Part shown: positions 22,274 to 33,738 of the stretch, in pieces | Position numbering within the stretch: position 1 is the stretch's first letter | How the letters are laid out: each line of letters opens with the position of its first letter | From: Blastocladiella emersonii ATCC 22665 | Taxonomy: Eukaryota; Blastocladiomycota; Blastocladiomycetes; Blastocladiales; Blastocladiaceae | DNA length: 64,000 nt | Assembly: GCA_025594325.1 (NCBI GenBank) | Contig: JANHCV010000001.1 | Coordinates: forward strand, 124,001-188,000 | Direction of reading: 5' to 3' | Made by a program: the position numbers and the translations under genes | Notes under the pieces: generated by a model | What the model was told of the DNA's origin: nothing | Databases searched by the model: none | What the model saw: only the letters and a program-made list of their open reading frames with translations

Positions 22274-24463
22274 CTACGCGGGCGTCGCAACCCGCTCGAG
22301 CGACAGCGACCAGAATCCGGCTCCACCACCACTCTCGATCCCCATGGAACGCAGAACCGCCGGCACCGGCCGGTCCTCGTCCGCATTCCGCGGCGGCAGC
22401 CCCGGCCCGAGCACGAGCTCAACGTCGCCCACGCCCACGAGCCGCCGCCCCGTGCGCATCGGCCTTGGCCACGTCTCGACGGGGTACTCGGCCCACGCCA
22501 TCACGTCGGCGAGCGCGGCCCGAGCGCGGTCGCGCGTGCGTGTGCTAATGTCGGAGCTGGAGGTCGATGCCGCGGCAATCACGTACACGACGCGGCGGAA
22601 GCCGGCGGCGACCTCGTCCCAAACGCTGTGATACCATGGCCGCTGGCCGTCGAGCACGTCCCACCCGCCGCCGCCGCCACCGCCGCCGCCGCTACTGGCC
22701 TGCGCCGCTGGTGATAGCACTGGTGCTTGCGTCGTAGCCGATCCCGACATCGCCGCCGCGGCGTTCCCCGCGACCGTGAACCGCGTGTGCGGGTCGTACA
22801 CGGCCCAAACTTCGCGTACGCCGGGCACCATGTGGATGACCTGCATGAGGGCAATGTTGGGCGCGTCGGGGCCGGCGACAATGAGCGTGTCGATCCGCCG
22901 CGGCAACCGGCGCGCGAGGTGCAGGTCCGCAGGCGGCCACCCGCACAGCGCCAGGGTCGTGACGCCCGGGTGCTCGGCCGCGTGCGCCACGAGGCCGTGC
23001 AGCCGCGATTGCACGGCGGACCCGCCCGCACTGCTGCTGGGCCCAGCCCACACCAGCGACACGGCGTTGAGCGACGGCGAGCACGCGGGTTGCGCAACCA
23101 GGTCGCCCACCGCGTCGACGGGGACCAGGTTCGTGTCCGGCAGCGGGCCAGCGCCGAGCTCGGGCCACTTGCGCAGCAGCGTGTCGCACGGAGTGCCGAA
23201 GACGAGGGCAATGTGCTCGAGGCACGCGAAAACACGGGCGCTTGCCGTAGCGAGTGGCGGCGGGTGGAACAAGTGCAGATGCGTGTGCGCGCTGGCGAGG
23301 GTGAGGTCGCGCAGCTCGCCGCCGGGTTTGCCTTGATCAGCAAGAGCAGGGGGAAGGGTGAGCTCAGGGAGCCCTGCCCGCGACCAGTACGCGACGGCGA
23401 TCTTGACGCGGGTCAGCCGCGTGGCGGCCGCAAGCAGGGCGACGAGCGCGGGCGTCACGACCACGGTCCACATGATGTCGACCTCCATGAGCGCGGCGAT
23501 TCCGGGCGCGCTCGCGAGTGCCGAGAACCCGAGACCGGCGACTTCGGCATCGCGCGCCATCCCCGCGGCCGTCGCGGGTACGGTGGCGGTACTCGTGAGC
23601 GCGAGCCGGCGCACGCGCGACCCGTGGCCCAGCACAGCCCGCGCAAGAGCGAGCATCGCGCCCTGGGCCGCGGCCGAGGCGTCCGGGTGCAGCACGAGAT
23701 GGACCTCCTCGAGTGCGGACGCGTCGTCGCCGATGACGGGGCGCACACACGCGGGAACCGCGCCGGGGAGCGGCCAGTCTGCGGGGAGATGGAGCGTCAG
23801 GCAGCGCAGGCCGCGGGCCACAGGGCCGAGGACGGGGAGCGGGGAGGTGAGGCGGAGCGGCGGTGCGGGTTGCACCGCAGCTTTGGAGCGCGGAGGGCGG
23901 GGGACCATGTACTTTGTGCGCCCATCGTGCCGCGTATACACCATGCGCGTGCCGGCGGCTGCCGGCGCGGTCTCGGCGAGGGAAGCCGAGGGCAGAGCGG
24001 GCGCCGCACCAGTGGCAGTGAACGCGACGTGCAGCTCGAGCGAGTGCGTCGGCGCAGCACCGGCGTGGTCGACGAGCCGGTCAGCGAGCGCGCGCGGGAG
24101 CCACTGGAACTCGAAGCCGGACAGCGAGGCGGCGGCGCTGCCGCTCCCGTCGGAGCAGGGGACGGGCGCTGCGCGGACGGCGCGTTCGGCAGCGGCGGTC
24201 GGCAGAGCGCACAGGCCGACGGCGAGGGTGGCGTCGCGCACGGCAGCAGCAGCGAGAACCTCGCGACACAGCGCCAGGCCGGCATGACACGTTGCAGCGA
24301 GCGGGCGCAGCCGGTCGGTGAGCGCGGCGCGGTCGACGCGGGCGCGGACCCGCCACGACGCCGAAGATGGGCAGGGGCGGAGGTCGCGGGTCACCACGGC
24401 AACGACGGCAAGGAGAAGCTCGGTTGGGAGAGCATCAAAGGGAGATACAGGAGGGGCGTCCAT
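22274..24463 (-). CDS. F-box-like protein, large, otherwise unrecognised
   Basis: Single-exon frame of 729 residues from the ATG at 24463, which has a strong GCGCCATGG context. An upstream in-frame ATG at 24541 would add 26 residues. Residues about 7-20 (SPFDALPTELLLAV) followed by a helix with LRPLAATCHAGLALCREVL resemble an F-box, suggesting an SCF ubiquitin-ligase adaptor. The middle contains leucine-rich segments with LTLHLPADWPL and VRRLALTSTATVP spacing, compatible with degenerate leucine-rich repeats as in fungal F-box/LRR proteins. A run of eight Gly occurs near residue 620. The F-box assignment rests on a short motif and its usual N-terminal place; the substrate is unknown. It is convergent with Rab7, leaving 239 bp between the stops. 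Confidence 0.6.
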   Translation of the reverse strand: MDAPPVSPFDALPTELLLAVVAVVTRDLRPCPSSASWRVRARVDRAALTDRLRPLAATCHAGLALCREVLAAAAVRDATLAVGLCALPTAAAERAVRAAPVPCSDGSGSAAASLSGFEFQWLPRALADRLVDHAGAAPTHSLELHVAFTATGAAPALPSASLAETAPAAAGTRMVYTRHDGRTKYMVPRPPRSKAAVQPAPPLRLTSPLPVLGPVARGLRCLTLHLPADWPLPGAVPACVRPVIGDDASALEEVHLVLHPDASAAAQGAMLALARAVLGHGSRVRRLALTSTATVPATAAGMARDAEVAGLGFSALASAPGIAALMEVDIMWTVVVTPALVALLAAATRLTRVKIAVAYWSRAGLPELTLPPALADQGKPGGELRDLTLASAHTHLHLFHPPPLATASARVFACLEHIALVFGTPCDTLLRKWPELGAGPLPDTNLVPVDAVGDLVAQPACSPSLNAVSLVWAGPSSSAGGSAVQSRLHGLVAHAAEHPGVTTLALCGWPPADLHLARRLPRRIDTLIVAGPDAPNIALMQVIHMVPGVREVWAVYDPHTRFTVAGNAAAAMSGSATTQAPVLSPAAQASSGGGGGGGGGWDVLDGQRPWYHSVWDEVAAGFRRVVYVIAAASTSSSDISTRTRDRARAALADVMAWAEYPVETWPRPMRTGRRLVGVGDVELVLGPGLPPRNADEDRPVPAVLRSMGIESGGGAGFWSLSLERVATPA

Positions 24464-25030
24464 GGCGCCGGTCCGCGTGCATGCGATGGGAGACCCAAGA
24501 ACGAGGCCGCGGAGGAGGCCCAGGTCGTGCTGGCTGAGCATGGTGCTCGTTCGGCGTATTGCGGGGAGTTGCGCCGGGCTACGTTACATGGCAGACGAGG
24601 TGCGTGTGGGATGAGTGGGAGCGTGGGGCGGGCGAGCGCTGTGAGCCGCCACCGCGCTCGCGTTGCGCCACACTCGGCGATGCTTCGCGGCGCGGACTGG
24701 CCCGGGTGCTTCGGCCTCGTCGATCCGCCCAGCCAGCACCGTTGCTGCCCGCCGTCGGCGCCGAACCCAGGGTGCTGGCAGGGGTGGTGCTGGCAGGGGT
24801 GGTGCTGGCCGGGAAGGCGATGCGGCGCGGCGCGTCGGTCGCCACGTGCGCGGCGCGTGAGACGCGGATGTCTCGCACCTCCCCTCCCGGGACCGCGACG
24901 CGCGCGACCGCGTCCGTCGCACGGCGCGCGCGGGCCGCCGGCTTCAGCAGCGCGTCGGGCGCGCGCGGCATCCCGTCTCCGCTGCCGCGTCACTTGGCAC
25001 CGCATGTAAACTACTCGCATCTATAGCGCC
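24464..25030. other. Divergent promoter region, F-box gene/MscS gene
   Basis: 567 bp between two opposite starts. It contains a 15-bp tandem repeat at 24771-24810. No gene seen. Confidence 0.5.
24771..24810 (+). repeat. 15-bp tandem repeat, 2.7 copies
   Basis: Unit ggtgctggcaggggt at 24771-24785 and 24786-24800, with a partial third copy to 24810 ending in one mismatch. It lies in the promoter region of the F-box and MscS genes. Confidence 0.85.
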
Positions 25031-28000
25031 ATGGCCTCGCTGGAGCATCTTCTCGACTCGACGCGCGCTGAGGCCACCGCCGCCGCTGCCGGCCCGCCCG
25101 CGCCACTACCCTCGCCGCTGCTGGCCCCGCTCGCCGCCGGCGCCCTCGTCAAGCTGCCCGGCACGCTCGGCAGCCGCACCAACCTCTGCAAGATCCCCGA
25201 GGACCCGCAGACGTCGCCCGCGCTCCGTCCGTCCCCTCCGCCGCCTCCGCCGCCCCCACTCCCGCCCTCGATCCTCTCTCCGCACGCCATCTTCCCGCCC
25301 TCGTCTATTCTCAGGTCGGCGCGCCATGACCACCACGCGCACCGCAGCGGGAGCGCCAACGGCGCCGCCGGCCACCCCTCGGCCCCGTCCTCGCCGCCGC
25401 AGGGCGCCGTGAACCGCGTCAAGCGCCACGCGCGCAAGCTCTCGTGGGACCTTCACCGCCGTGCTCGCACCGCGGGTGACGCGTCCGAGACGGAGCCGCC
25501 CGCCTGGCAGCCGTCCGGGTCCGGATCTCTCGCTCCACTGACGCCGCCACCTGGACCGACACCTGCACTTGCAATTGCCGAGACGACGGCCGCGGCATCG
25601 GGCACGCTGCCTCCGCTCCCGCCCTCGCCTCCCCCGCCGCCTCCGCCGCCCCCGCCGCCCGTCTTCTCCGCCAACGACGATCGCCCGCACACCCCAACCG
25701 TGACGCCCGGCGGCTGGCTGCTCAACAAGCTGTCGCCGCGCCGCCCGACCTCGCTGTACGGCGGTGGCAGCGGCGCCCTTCGGAGCCACCACGGCACCGC
25801 CGGCGGCAACGGGAACGACAGCGCGAGCGTCGCGAGTAACATCAGCGATGGTGCCGCCGCCCAGTTTGCCGGCCTCCTGTCCAACCCCGCCGCGAGCCTC
25901 CCCGGCCTGCACATGCTGTTTGGGCCTTCGAGCAAGGCCGGCAGCCCGCCCTCCTCGCCCACGCGCAAGCGGTTCCCGGGCGTCGACAGCGACGACTTTG
26001 ATTGGCTGCACGACGGGAGCGACGACGAAGACCGCGATCGTGATCGGGACCGCGACGGCTCGCCGACCAGCGCAACCCCGTCGGCCACGGCTGCCGCCCC
26101 GGACGACTCGAAGCTCGCCTCGTGCCACGCGACCGGCCTGAGCGGGCTCTGGCACCGCATGCCCGTGTGGGCGCATAAGCTCACCATCGCGAGCGCACTC
26201 ATGTTCCTCTTCGCCATCCCCGCCATTGTCGCGGGCGCGCGCAGCCCTGGCGTCCTCGACTCGGCCGAGCAGGCCATGCGCTCCGAGCTCGTCCTGTGGA
26301 CTGTGTTCCTCGAGGTCTCGCTCGTCGGCTACCACGTCCTGTACGTGACGAGCAAGGCCATCCTCACCTCCGCCAAGATGAATGCGTCGCTCCGCGGCCT
26401 CGCCGTCGTGTTCCACATTGAGCAGCTCGCGTCGTGGATGGCTCTCGCCTTCGCGACCCTCGCCACCTTTGTCGCTGAGGCCACCATCCTGCACCCGCGC
26501 ATGTGCGACGCTGCCGCCCTCGGCATCACGGCCTGGTCCACTGCTGAGCCGTATGTCGCCGTGCCCGTCCGCGCTACCAATGGGACCACGCCCGTCGCGA
26601 CCACAACCACGACGACCACGACAACCACGTCGCCGACTACTACGACCAGTACCACTACCACCGCGTGCGCGTGGTCCGGATGGTGGCTGCAGCCGACGCT
26701 CGGCTCGCTGTTCGTGACCTCAATCCTCTTCCTTGTCGAAAAGGTCGTCCTGCAGCGCATCGCCATTGCCTTCCACCGCAAGCAGTACGCCGACCGGCTC
26801 CGTAAGGCCAAGTTCTCGGAGCGCGTGCTCGAGATCCTCACCCAGGCCCGCAAGTCGCGCAAGAAGCGCGCCATGGTCCACTCCAAGACGTACGACCTCG
26901 GCACCACGCCCGCCACGCTCGCCGACATTGCGACGACCGTCGACACGTCCCTGCACGGTGGGGCGCGCGGCGCACGTCGTGGGAGTGGCTGGCGCTGGTC
27001 CATTGGCGGCGGCACGTCCGGCGGCGGTGCTGGCTCTGCGTCGGGTGCCGGCTCGCCCTCTGGCCACGTCCACCGCAGCGCCTCGTCGCCCGAGCGTGCG
27101 CTTCCCGGGAGCGCGCCCATGTCCGTGGTCGCAGATCCGCTCCCTGCCGAGCCGCGCGCGAGCGGCCAGGCGATTCTCGTTCCCGGCGACGAGCTCGCCC
27201 CGCGCCGCGCTCAGTCGGTTTCCACCGCGAACACGGGCGCGCGGTGTGCCGACGTGGCCGGGTCGGGCGACGAGATGGACTCGATGGTTCCCCTCACCGG
27301 CAAGTCCATGGCCGCAGGCGGCTACGTCGCCATTAGCATGGAGTCAGTGACGCCCGCGGCGGCAGCTAGCGCCCCAGCTGAGCAGGCCAAGGACTCGGTC
27401 GATGCGCCGCTGCCTGACGCGGCCAACGAGGCCGCAGCCGCTGTGGCCGCCTCCGCCGCGGCCGCCTCGGCGACGCTCGTCGGCTTCGACCCGGCCGCCG
27501 TCAAGCCGCGCATGGTTCGGATCGGCGTCAACAACAAGAACGACGCGCGCAAGCTCGCCCGCGGGCTGTTCCTGTTCCTCTGTCCGGTCGGACGCAACAC
27601 GCTGGTTCTCGGTACGACTCGCGCGACTCGCTGACCGTGGCCACCTCGTACTCGCATGACTGACGCGTCCCAACGCGCGAGGGTAGAGGACCTCAAGCCC
27701 TACATTCCTTCCGAGCAGGACTGCAAGGAGTTTTTCGACCTGTTTGACAAGAACTCGGACAAGGAGATCTCGAAGCGCGAGTTCCGCGATGGTACGCTGA
27801 TGGTGCGCGCTTCGTCGCTCGACGTCGCCTCACGATGCACCCGCACGCCCGCCTAGTCATCGTCTCCATCTTCAAGGAGCGCCGGAACCTCAGCGAGTCT
27901 CTCGGGCACCTCGAGATGATTGTCGGCCGCCTCAACGCGATCTGCATGGGCATCTGCTGCTTCATCTCCATTTTTGTGTGGCTGCTCTTCTTCCAGGTCA

Positions 28001-28955
28001 ACGCGTCCAACATCCTGGTACGGACTCGCCACGCCACTCCAGCGGCCACGCCGCAACTTGATCTCACCTCCCGCGCGCCACGGTTTAGGTCTCGTTCACG
28101 TCCGTCATGGTCACGGGTACCTTCATCTTTGGGAACACGGCGCGCGGCGCCTTCGAGTCGCTCATCCTCATGTTCGTAATCCACCCGTTCGACATTGGCG
28201 ACCGCATCGCCATCGAGGGCGAGATGTTCACCGTCGACTACATGGGCATCACGTACAGCCAGCTGCGCAAGGGCGACGGCCAGGAGGTGTACTACCCCAA
28301 CTCGCTGCTCATGTCCAAGGTGGTCTCGAACGTGCGCCGCGCCGGGGACCAGAGCGACACGATCCAGATCGACGTGCCGTTCGCGAGCTTTGGCCTCGAG
28401 CACTACGCCGCGCTGCGGTCGGCCATCGGCGAGTACCTCAAGCGCGAGACGGCCGACTGGACCGGGCGGTTCCAGGTGATGCCGCAGGAGCTGGTCGAGC
28501 ACGGCCACCGGCTTCGTTTGTCAATTTACGCCATCTCGCGCGGCAACTTCATGGACGGCACGAAGCGGTGGGCGCGCAAGGCACGGCTGCTGTTCTTCAT
28601 TCGCGACACGCTCATGGCCCTCGGCGTCCCCTTTATCCAGCCCACGCTACCGGTCGAGGTCCGCGCCGCGCCAGGGTCGGCGTCCGCCGCTTCGCTCGCC
28701 ACGCTGGTCCAGCAACAACAACACCCGCACTCGCACTCGCAATCCGACCATGGCCACGCTCTGGGGCAGCACCAGATGCAGTCGCAGTCACAACAACTGC
28801 AGCCTCCACTCGCGAGCCGGCTCGGGCCAGCGACCGCGGCGCTTGCAGGCGTGCTCGGCCTCGCGCCGATCCAGGCGTCGCCTCCCGGGTCCTCGACGGG
28901 CCAGGCGCCAGGCGTCGTGGTTCACCCTCCCCCAGCATCTTCTGCAAGGACGTGA
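25031..28955 (+). CDS. MscS-family mechanosensitive channel with EF-hand
   Basis: Fungal MscS-like channel, related to fission yeast Msy1/Msy2, which gate calcium responses to hypo-osmotic stress in internal membranes. Exons 25031-27611, 27687-27791, 27857-28017 and 28089-28955 give 1237 residues. The first 380 residues are disordered and Pro-rich. Membrane segments lie at about 383-402, 418-440, 467-487 and 557-575, with a Thr-rich loop (about 515-545) before the last. An EF-hand loop DKNSDKEISKRE sits in exon 2, followed by a membrane segment (ICCFISIFVWLLFF) and the pore helix and beta domain in exon 4 (TGTFIFGNTARGAFESLIL, FVIHPFDIGDRIAIEGE, YYPNSLLMSKVVSN). The tail is Gln/His-rich. The 280 disordered residues between TM4 and the EF-hand are unusual. 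Confidence 0.92.
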
Positions 28956-29029
28956 GCGAATGTCTGTGTCTATTGCTCTGATTCATGACCATACCCCTCA
29001 CATACACACAATACACGGCACCCATGTCC

Positions 29030-32000
29030 TCACAGTTGAAGCACGAGGGGCGGGATGGGCTCGAGCGCCAGGCTCCACTGGCGGAGATCACCCTCGATGG
29101 CGGCTGGCGGCGCGGCGGGGACGTGCGCGGGGTCGAGCAGCGAGATGTCGGCCTTGGTCGCCTCCTCCTCGGGCGTGGCGACCTGCGACACGGCGCGGTA
29201 GCTGACCCTGCGGCGCTCGGACGCGGACGGCGCGACGCGAGTCTGGAAAAAGTCGACGAGGTCGGCGAGCGCGAGCTTGCGCAGGGCCGCGACGAGCTGC
29301 TCTTCCCAGTCAAACTCGTACCACTCGTTGTCGATGGCGCCGTTCCACACGCGCGCGGCCTTGGCGGCGAGCGACGTGCTGCGCTCGAGCATCGACGCGG
29401 CGAGGACCTCGACGCGGCGGGCAAACTCGGTCTCGGACAGCTCGGCGAGGACGCGCGCCACGTCGACCGCGAGGAACTCCTCGATGCACGCCTCGACGTA
29501 CGCCGCCGGGTACGTGCTCTGCACGGCCACGTAGTACGACAGCGCCTTGGCCATGCTCAGGCACCCCGTCATCACAATGTACCCGAGCTGGCGCTTGGTG
29601 CGCAGCACGTTGAAGGCGGGCTCCTCGGTCACGTCCGCGAGGAGCGACACGAGCGCGTGCGTGCGCACGTCCGGGTGCAGGCCGACCTGGATCGCCACGT
29701 TGACGGCGTTGTTGGCCTCGGCCGCGTCGGGCACCGTCCGCGTCGCGACGTTGTTGCCGACGGGGAGCGACACGAGATGCCGGCCCTCGAGCTCGGCGCC
29801 CGCGAGCGGCGCCCACCATTCGCACGGCGCGTTGGCGGTCGAGGATGCGACGCCGGCACCGAGCCGCAAGACCACCGTGTCGACGCACGCGAGGTACTCA
29901 GCGTCGTCCACGGTGCCGTACAGGAACGTCTCGACGAACATGCGCTCGCGCAGCTCGCTGGCAAAAACACGCAGGTCGGCCGGCGTGCACGCCTCGAGCT
30001 CGCGCTTTTTGTCGGCAGCGCGGTACGTGGCGGGCTCGATCGAGAAGACGTAATCGTTGAAGACGTGCGACAGCGGGGACTGCTGGTCGACGTTGTCGTA
30101 GGCGCGGACGCGGTCGCGGCGCAGGCGGTCAAAGACCTCGTCCGAGACGCCCACGGTCGCCACGTCGGCCCACGCGCCGATCACGCGCCCGGCAAGAGCG
30201 GCGAGCTTGGGCGTGTAGCCGGAGACGTACAGATACATGCCGTACACGGGTGAGGCCGTGAGCCAGCCGGTGAGCCCCGCGAGCGACGCCTCGTAGACGA
30301 CCTCGGTCAGCGCGTCGTTGGCCACGTCGACGAGGAACTCGGTGAGCGCAGCGGCGCGCGCCGACGAGGCCGGGAGCGGCGACCGGAACTTGGCGAGGAG
30401 CGACGCGCGCGGGACGCCAAACTCGGAGTCGGGCTGCACCCAGCTGCGCGCGTGCCGCGAGGACCGCACAACCCGAGCGGCGACCGTCGGGGCGCCGGAC
30501 TCGTGCAGCTCCAGCGCCTCGAGATTGGACGGGATGAAGGGGTTGGGCTCGGGCAGGACAAGCGCCGGACTGGGCGCGGCGCGCTCGATGCGCTCGAGGA
30601 GGGAAGCGTCCATGTCGTCGACGCGGAACTCGGACCCGTAGATGGGCTCGCGCTGGTCGAGCTCGGGCGTGCCGTCGGGGAACGACTTGGCCGCGAGCGT
30701 GATCTCGACGTCCGAGTTGAGGGCCTCGAGGCCGCGGCGGATGAGGTCGGGGCGCCAGTCGTGCGGGATCGAGTCGCCGGCAATCAGCCACTCAGGGTCC
30801 ATGAAGTCGAACTGCATGCGCGCCGCGTAGTCGGAAGCACGCGAGGCGGCGCGGTCGGGCTCGGCGAAGCGGAAGGTGAGCTCGGCCATGACGCGCTGCT
30901 CATCGTAGACCCAGCGCGGGAGGCCGTCGGGCGAGGCGGCGAGCTCGCGCAGGCGCGCAAGGTACTGGAACACGGCCTCGACGATCTCGTCGGCGCACTC
31001 AATGCCGCGGTCCGTGAGGCCCATGGTCAAATTGAAGAAGTCGAACTGCGAGTACGTGTCCTCGGTGCCGGCCGAGAGGGACGAGACGAGACCGCGCAGC
31101 TTGAGCTCGGAGAGCAGCGACCCGTGGCCCTCGTGGCCCAGCAGGTGGACGAGGTAGTTTGCGGGGAGAGCGCGCCACTCGCGCACAAACTGCGGGAACG
31201 CCCAGCGGATGTTGATGGACTTGAGGTCGCACACGGTGCGGAGGCGGACGACCTTGCGCGCCATGGACTTGAGCTCCCACGGGTGGCCGGGGATCGCGTC
31301 CTCGGGGACGGGCGCGTGGCGGTTGACGATGTCCGAGAAGCGGTCGGCGGCCCAGGCCGAGAGCGTGTCGAGGTCGTCCTTGCCGACCAGCACGAGGCGC
31401 ATCAGGTTGGCGCTGTAGTGCTCGCGGTAAAAGTCGATGAGGCGGGCGCGCGAGTCGATGCCTTTGGCGCGCGGGCCGTGCAGCAGCGTGTCGGCGGTCC
31501 CCGTGCCGAACTTGGCGTACGGATGGCGCGCGTCGGCGAGGTGCGAGCGCAGCTGCATGATGCGCCACTGGTCGTCGCGCACGTTCTTCTCGTGCTCGGA
31601 CATGATTGCGTTGACCTCGCGCTCGACGCAGCTCTCGGAGAAGAGCGGGGTAACGAAGAACTGCGAGAAGCGGTCGAGGGCACCAGAGAGGTGGTCCGGG
31701 TGCACGTCGAAGAAGTAGACGGTGTTGTTGGCGGCCGTGTAGGCGTTGAAGGTGCCGCCGTGCTTGGCGAGGAACTCGCTGTACGCGTTCTCCTCGGGGA
31801 AGGCCTCGGTGCCCATGAAGAGCAGGTGCTCGAGGAAGTGGGCGAGGCCGGGCAGCTCGTCCGGGTCGCTGAAGTGGCCGACGTGGACCGAGAGGGCGGC
31901 GGCGGCCTTGTCGGCCTTGGGATCCGACACGACGAGCACGTCGAGGCCGTTGGGCAGGCGCACGCGGCGGTACAGGCACTTGTCGAGCTCGGGCTTGTGG

Positions 32001-32050
32001 AACGCGTCGTGGTCGAGAACTATGTCGTATGCATGGTGTGAAGCGGTCAT
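29030..32050 (-). CDS. Insulin-degrading enzyme (insulysin), M16A metalloprotease
   Basis: Zinc metallopeptidase that degrades short peptides in a closed chamber. Single exon of 1006 residues, close to the usual 1019. The inverted zinc motif HFLEH is at residues 71-75, with a downstream Glu in CVEREVNAIMSEHEKN. The N-terminal GHFSDPDELPGLAHFLEHLL, AKHGGTFNAYTAANNTVYFF and the C-terminal QLGYIVMTG and AVQSTYPAAYVEACIEEF are characteristic. The ATG at 32050 starts a family-typical protein; the frame stays open upstream to 32308, but that part is unlike the family. Insulysins can also mature the a-factor pheromone (yeast Ste23). The stop is 74 bp from the convergent MscS stop. A broken partial copy lies at 49196-49478. 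Confidence 0.96.
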   Translation of the reverse strand: MTASHHAYDIVLDHDAFHKPELDKCLYRRVRLPNGLDVLVVSDPKADKAAAALSVHVGHFSDPDELPGLAHFLEHLLFMGTEAFPEENAYSEFLAKHGGTFNAYTAANNTVYFFDVHPDHLSGALDRFSQFFVTPLFSESCVEREVNAIMSEHEKNVRDDQWRIMQLRSHLADARHPYAKFGTGTADTLLHGPRAKGIDSRARLIDFYREHYSANLMRLVLVGKDDLDTLSAWAADRFSDIVNRHAPVPEDAIPGHPWELKSMARKVVRLRTVCDLKSINIRWAFPQFVREWRALPANYLVHLLGHEGHGSLLSELKLRGLVSSLSAGTEDTYSQFDFFNLTMGLTDRGIECADEIVEAVFQYLARLRELAASPDGLPRWVYDEQRVMAELTFRFAEPDRAASRASDYAARMQFDFMDPEWLIAGDSIPHDWRPDLIRRGLEALNSDVEITLAAKSFPDGTPELDQREPIYGSEFRVDDMDASLLERIERAAPSPALVLPEPNPFIPSNLEALELHESGAPTVAARVVRSSRHARSWVQPDSEFGVPRASLLAKFRSPLPASSARAAALTEFLVDVANDALTEVVYEASLAGLTGWLTASPVYGMYLYVSGYTPKLAALAGRVIGAWADVATVGVSDEVFDRLRRDRVRAYDNVDQQSPLSHVFNDYVFSIEPATYRAADKKRELEACTPADLRVFASELRERMFVETFLYGTVDDAEYLACVDTVVLRLGAGVASSTANAPCEWWAPLAGAELEGRHLVSLPVGNNVATRTVPDAAEANNAVNVAIQVGLHPDVRTHALVSLLADVTEEPAFNVLRTKRQLGYIVMTGCLSMAKALSYYVAVQSTYPAAYVEACIEEFLAVDVARVLAELSETEFARRVEVLAASMLERSTSLAAKAARVWNGAIDNEWYEFDWEEQLVAALRKLALADLVDFFQTRVAPSASERRRVSYRAVSQVATPEEEATKADISLLDPAHVPAAPPAAIEGDLRQWSLALEPIPPLVLQL

Positions 32051-32719
32051 TGCGGAAAGCTGCGAGCGTGGTGAGATCCGAGCGGGGAGAGAGAGGGCGA
32101 GCGAGCCCTTGAGCGCACGCCACACACCCCTGCGGTCCCTGTTCGGGCTCGCCCGCAATTTGGACGCGACGCTCAGCGGTTCCGGTTGTTGACGGTCGCG
32201 GAGCGACTCGATTCGCTCAGGGGAAGGAGGCGGCCGAGAGCTCGGATCCCTGTCCTGGCCGCCGCGATCCAACCCTGCCCCTTCCACGACACGCTCGCAC
32301 TCCCTCATTGGGGAGATCCGACGAAGCAGACGTACGCCTAGCTTCTCTTCGCCGCGGACTCACGGCGTGAAGGGAAGAGAAGGCGCGCTGACCGGCTGAC
32401 AAGTCGCTGACCTCACGATCCTCGCGTGTCCCAACGCCGCGCAAGCGCACCGCTCCGCGCTGGCCGAGCTCTGCACCACCTTGCATGTAGCTAGGCGCCG
32501 CTTTGGCGCCTGCAAGTTGTCCTGGTTGGATGTTTGGCGCGAGGAGCGCGAGCCGGGCGCGGTGGCTCATTGCGCGGGCAGGCGACCCCCGTGATGCCCT
32601 GTCGAAGAGCGAACTGCGACCATCGCCATCGCCGGTCGCAGTTCTCTCCCGCCGCCCTCGCCCGCACCCGGCAGTATCCGCCTGCGAAACGTAACTCTAC
32701 GCAACGTCATCAACACCAT
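32051..32719. other. Divergent promoter region, insulysin/UBE2E
   Basis: 669 bp between opposite starts. No recognisable gene, repeat or TATA box. Confidence 0.5.
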
Positions 32720-33684
<965 letters not shown>

Positions 33685-33738
33685 TGAAGCTCTCATGTTC
33701 GGGATGCATGGATAATAATACTCTGGACAGCACTCTCA

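Noticed and set aside
32051-32308. 86-residue N-terminal extension of insulysin
   Set aside because: Open in frame but without family similarity or targeting character; the ATG at 32050 gives the usual length.
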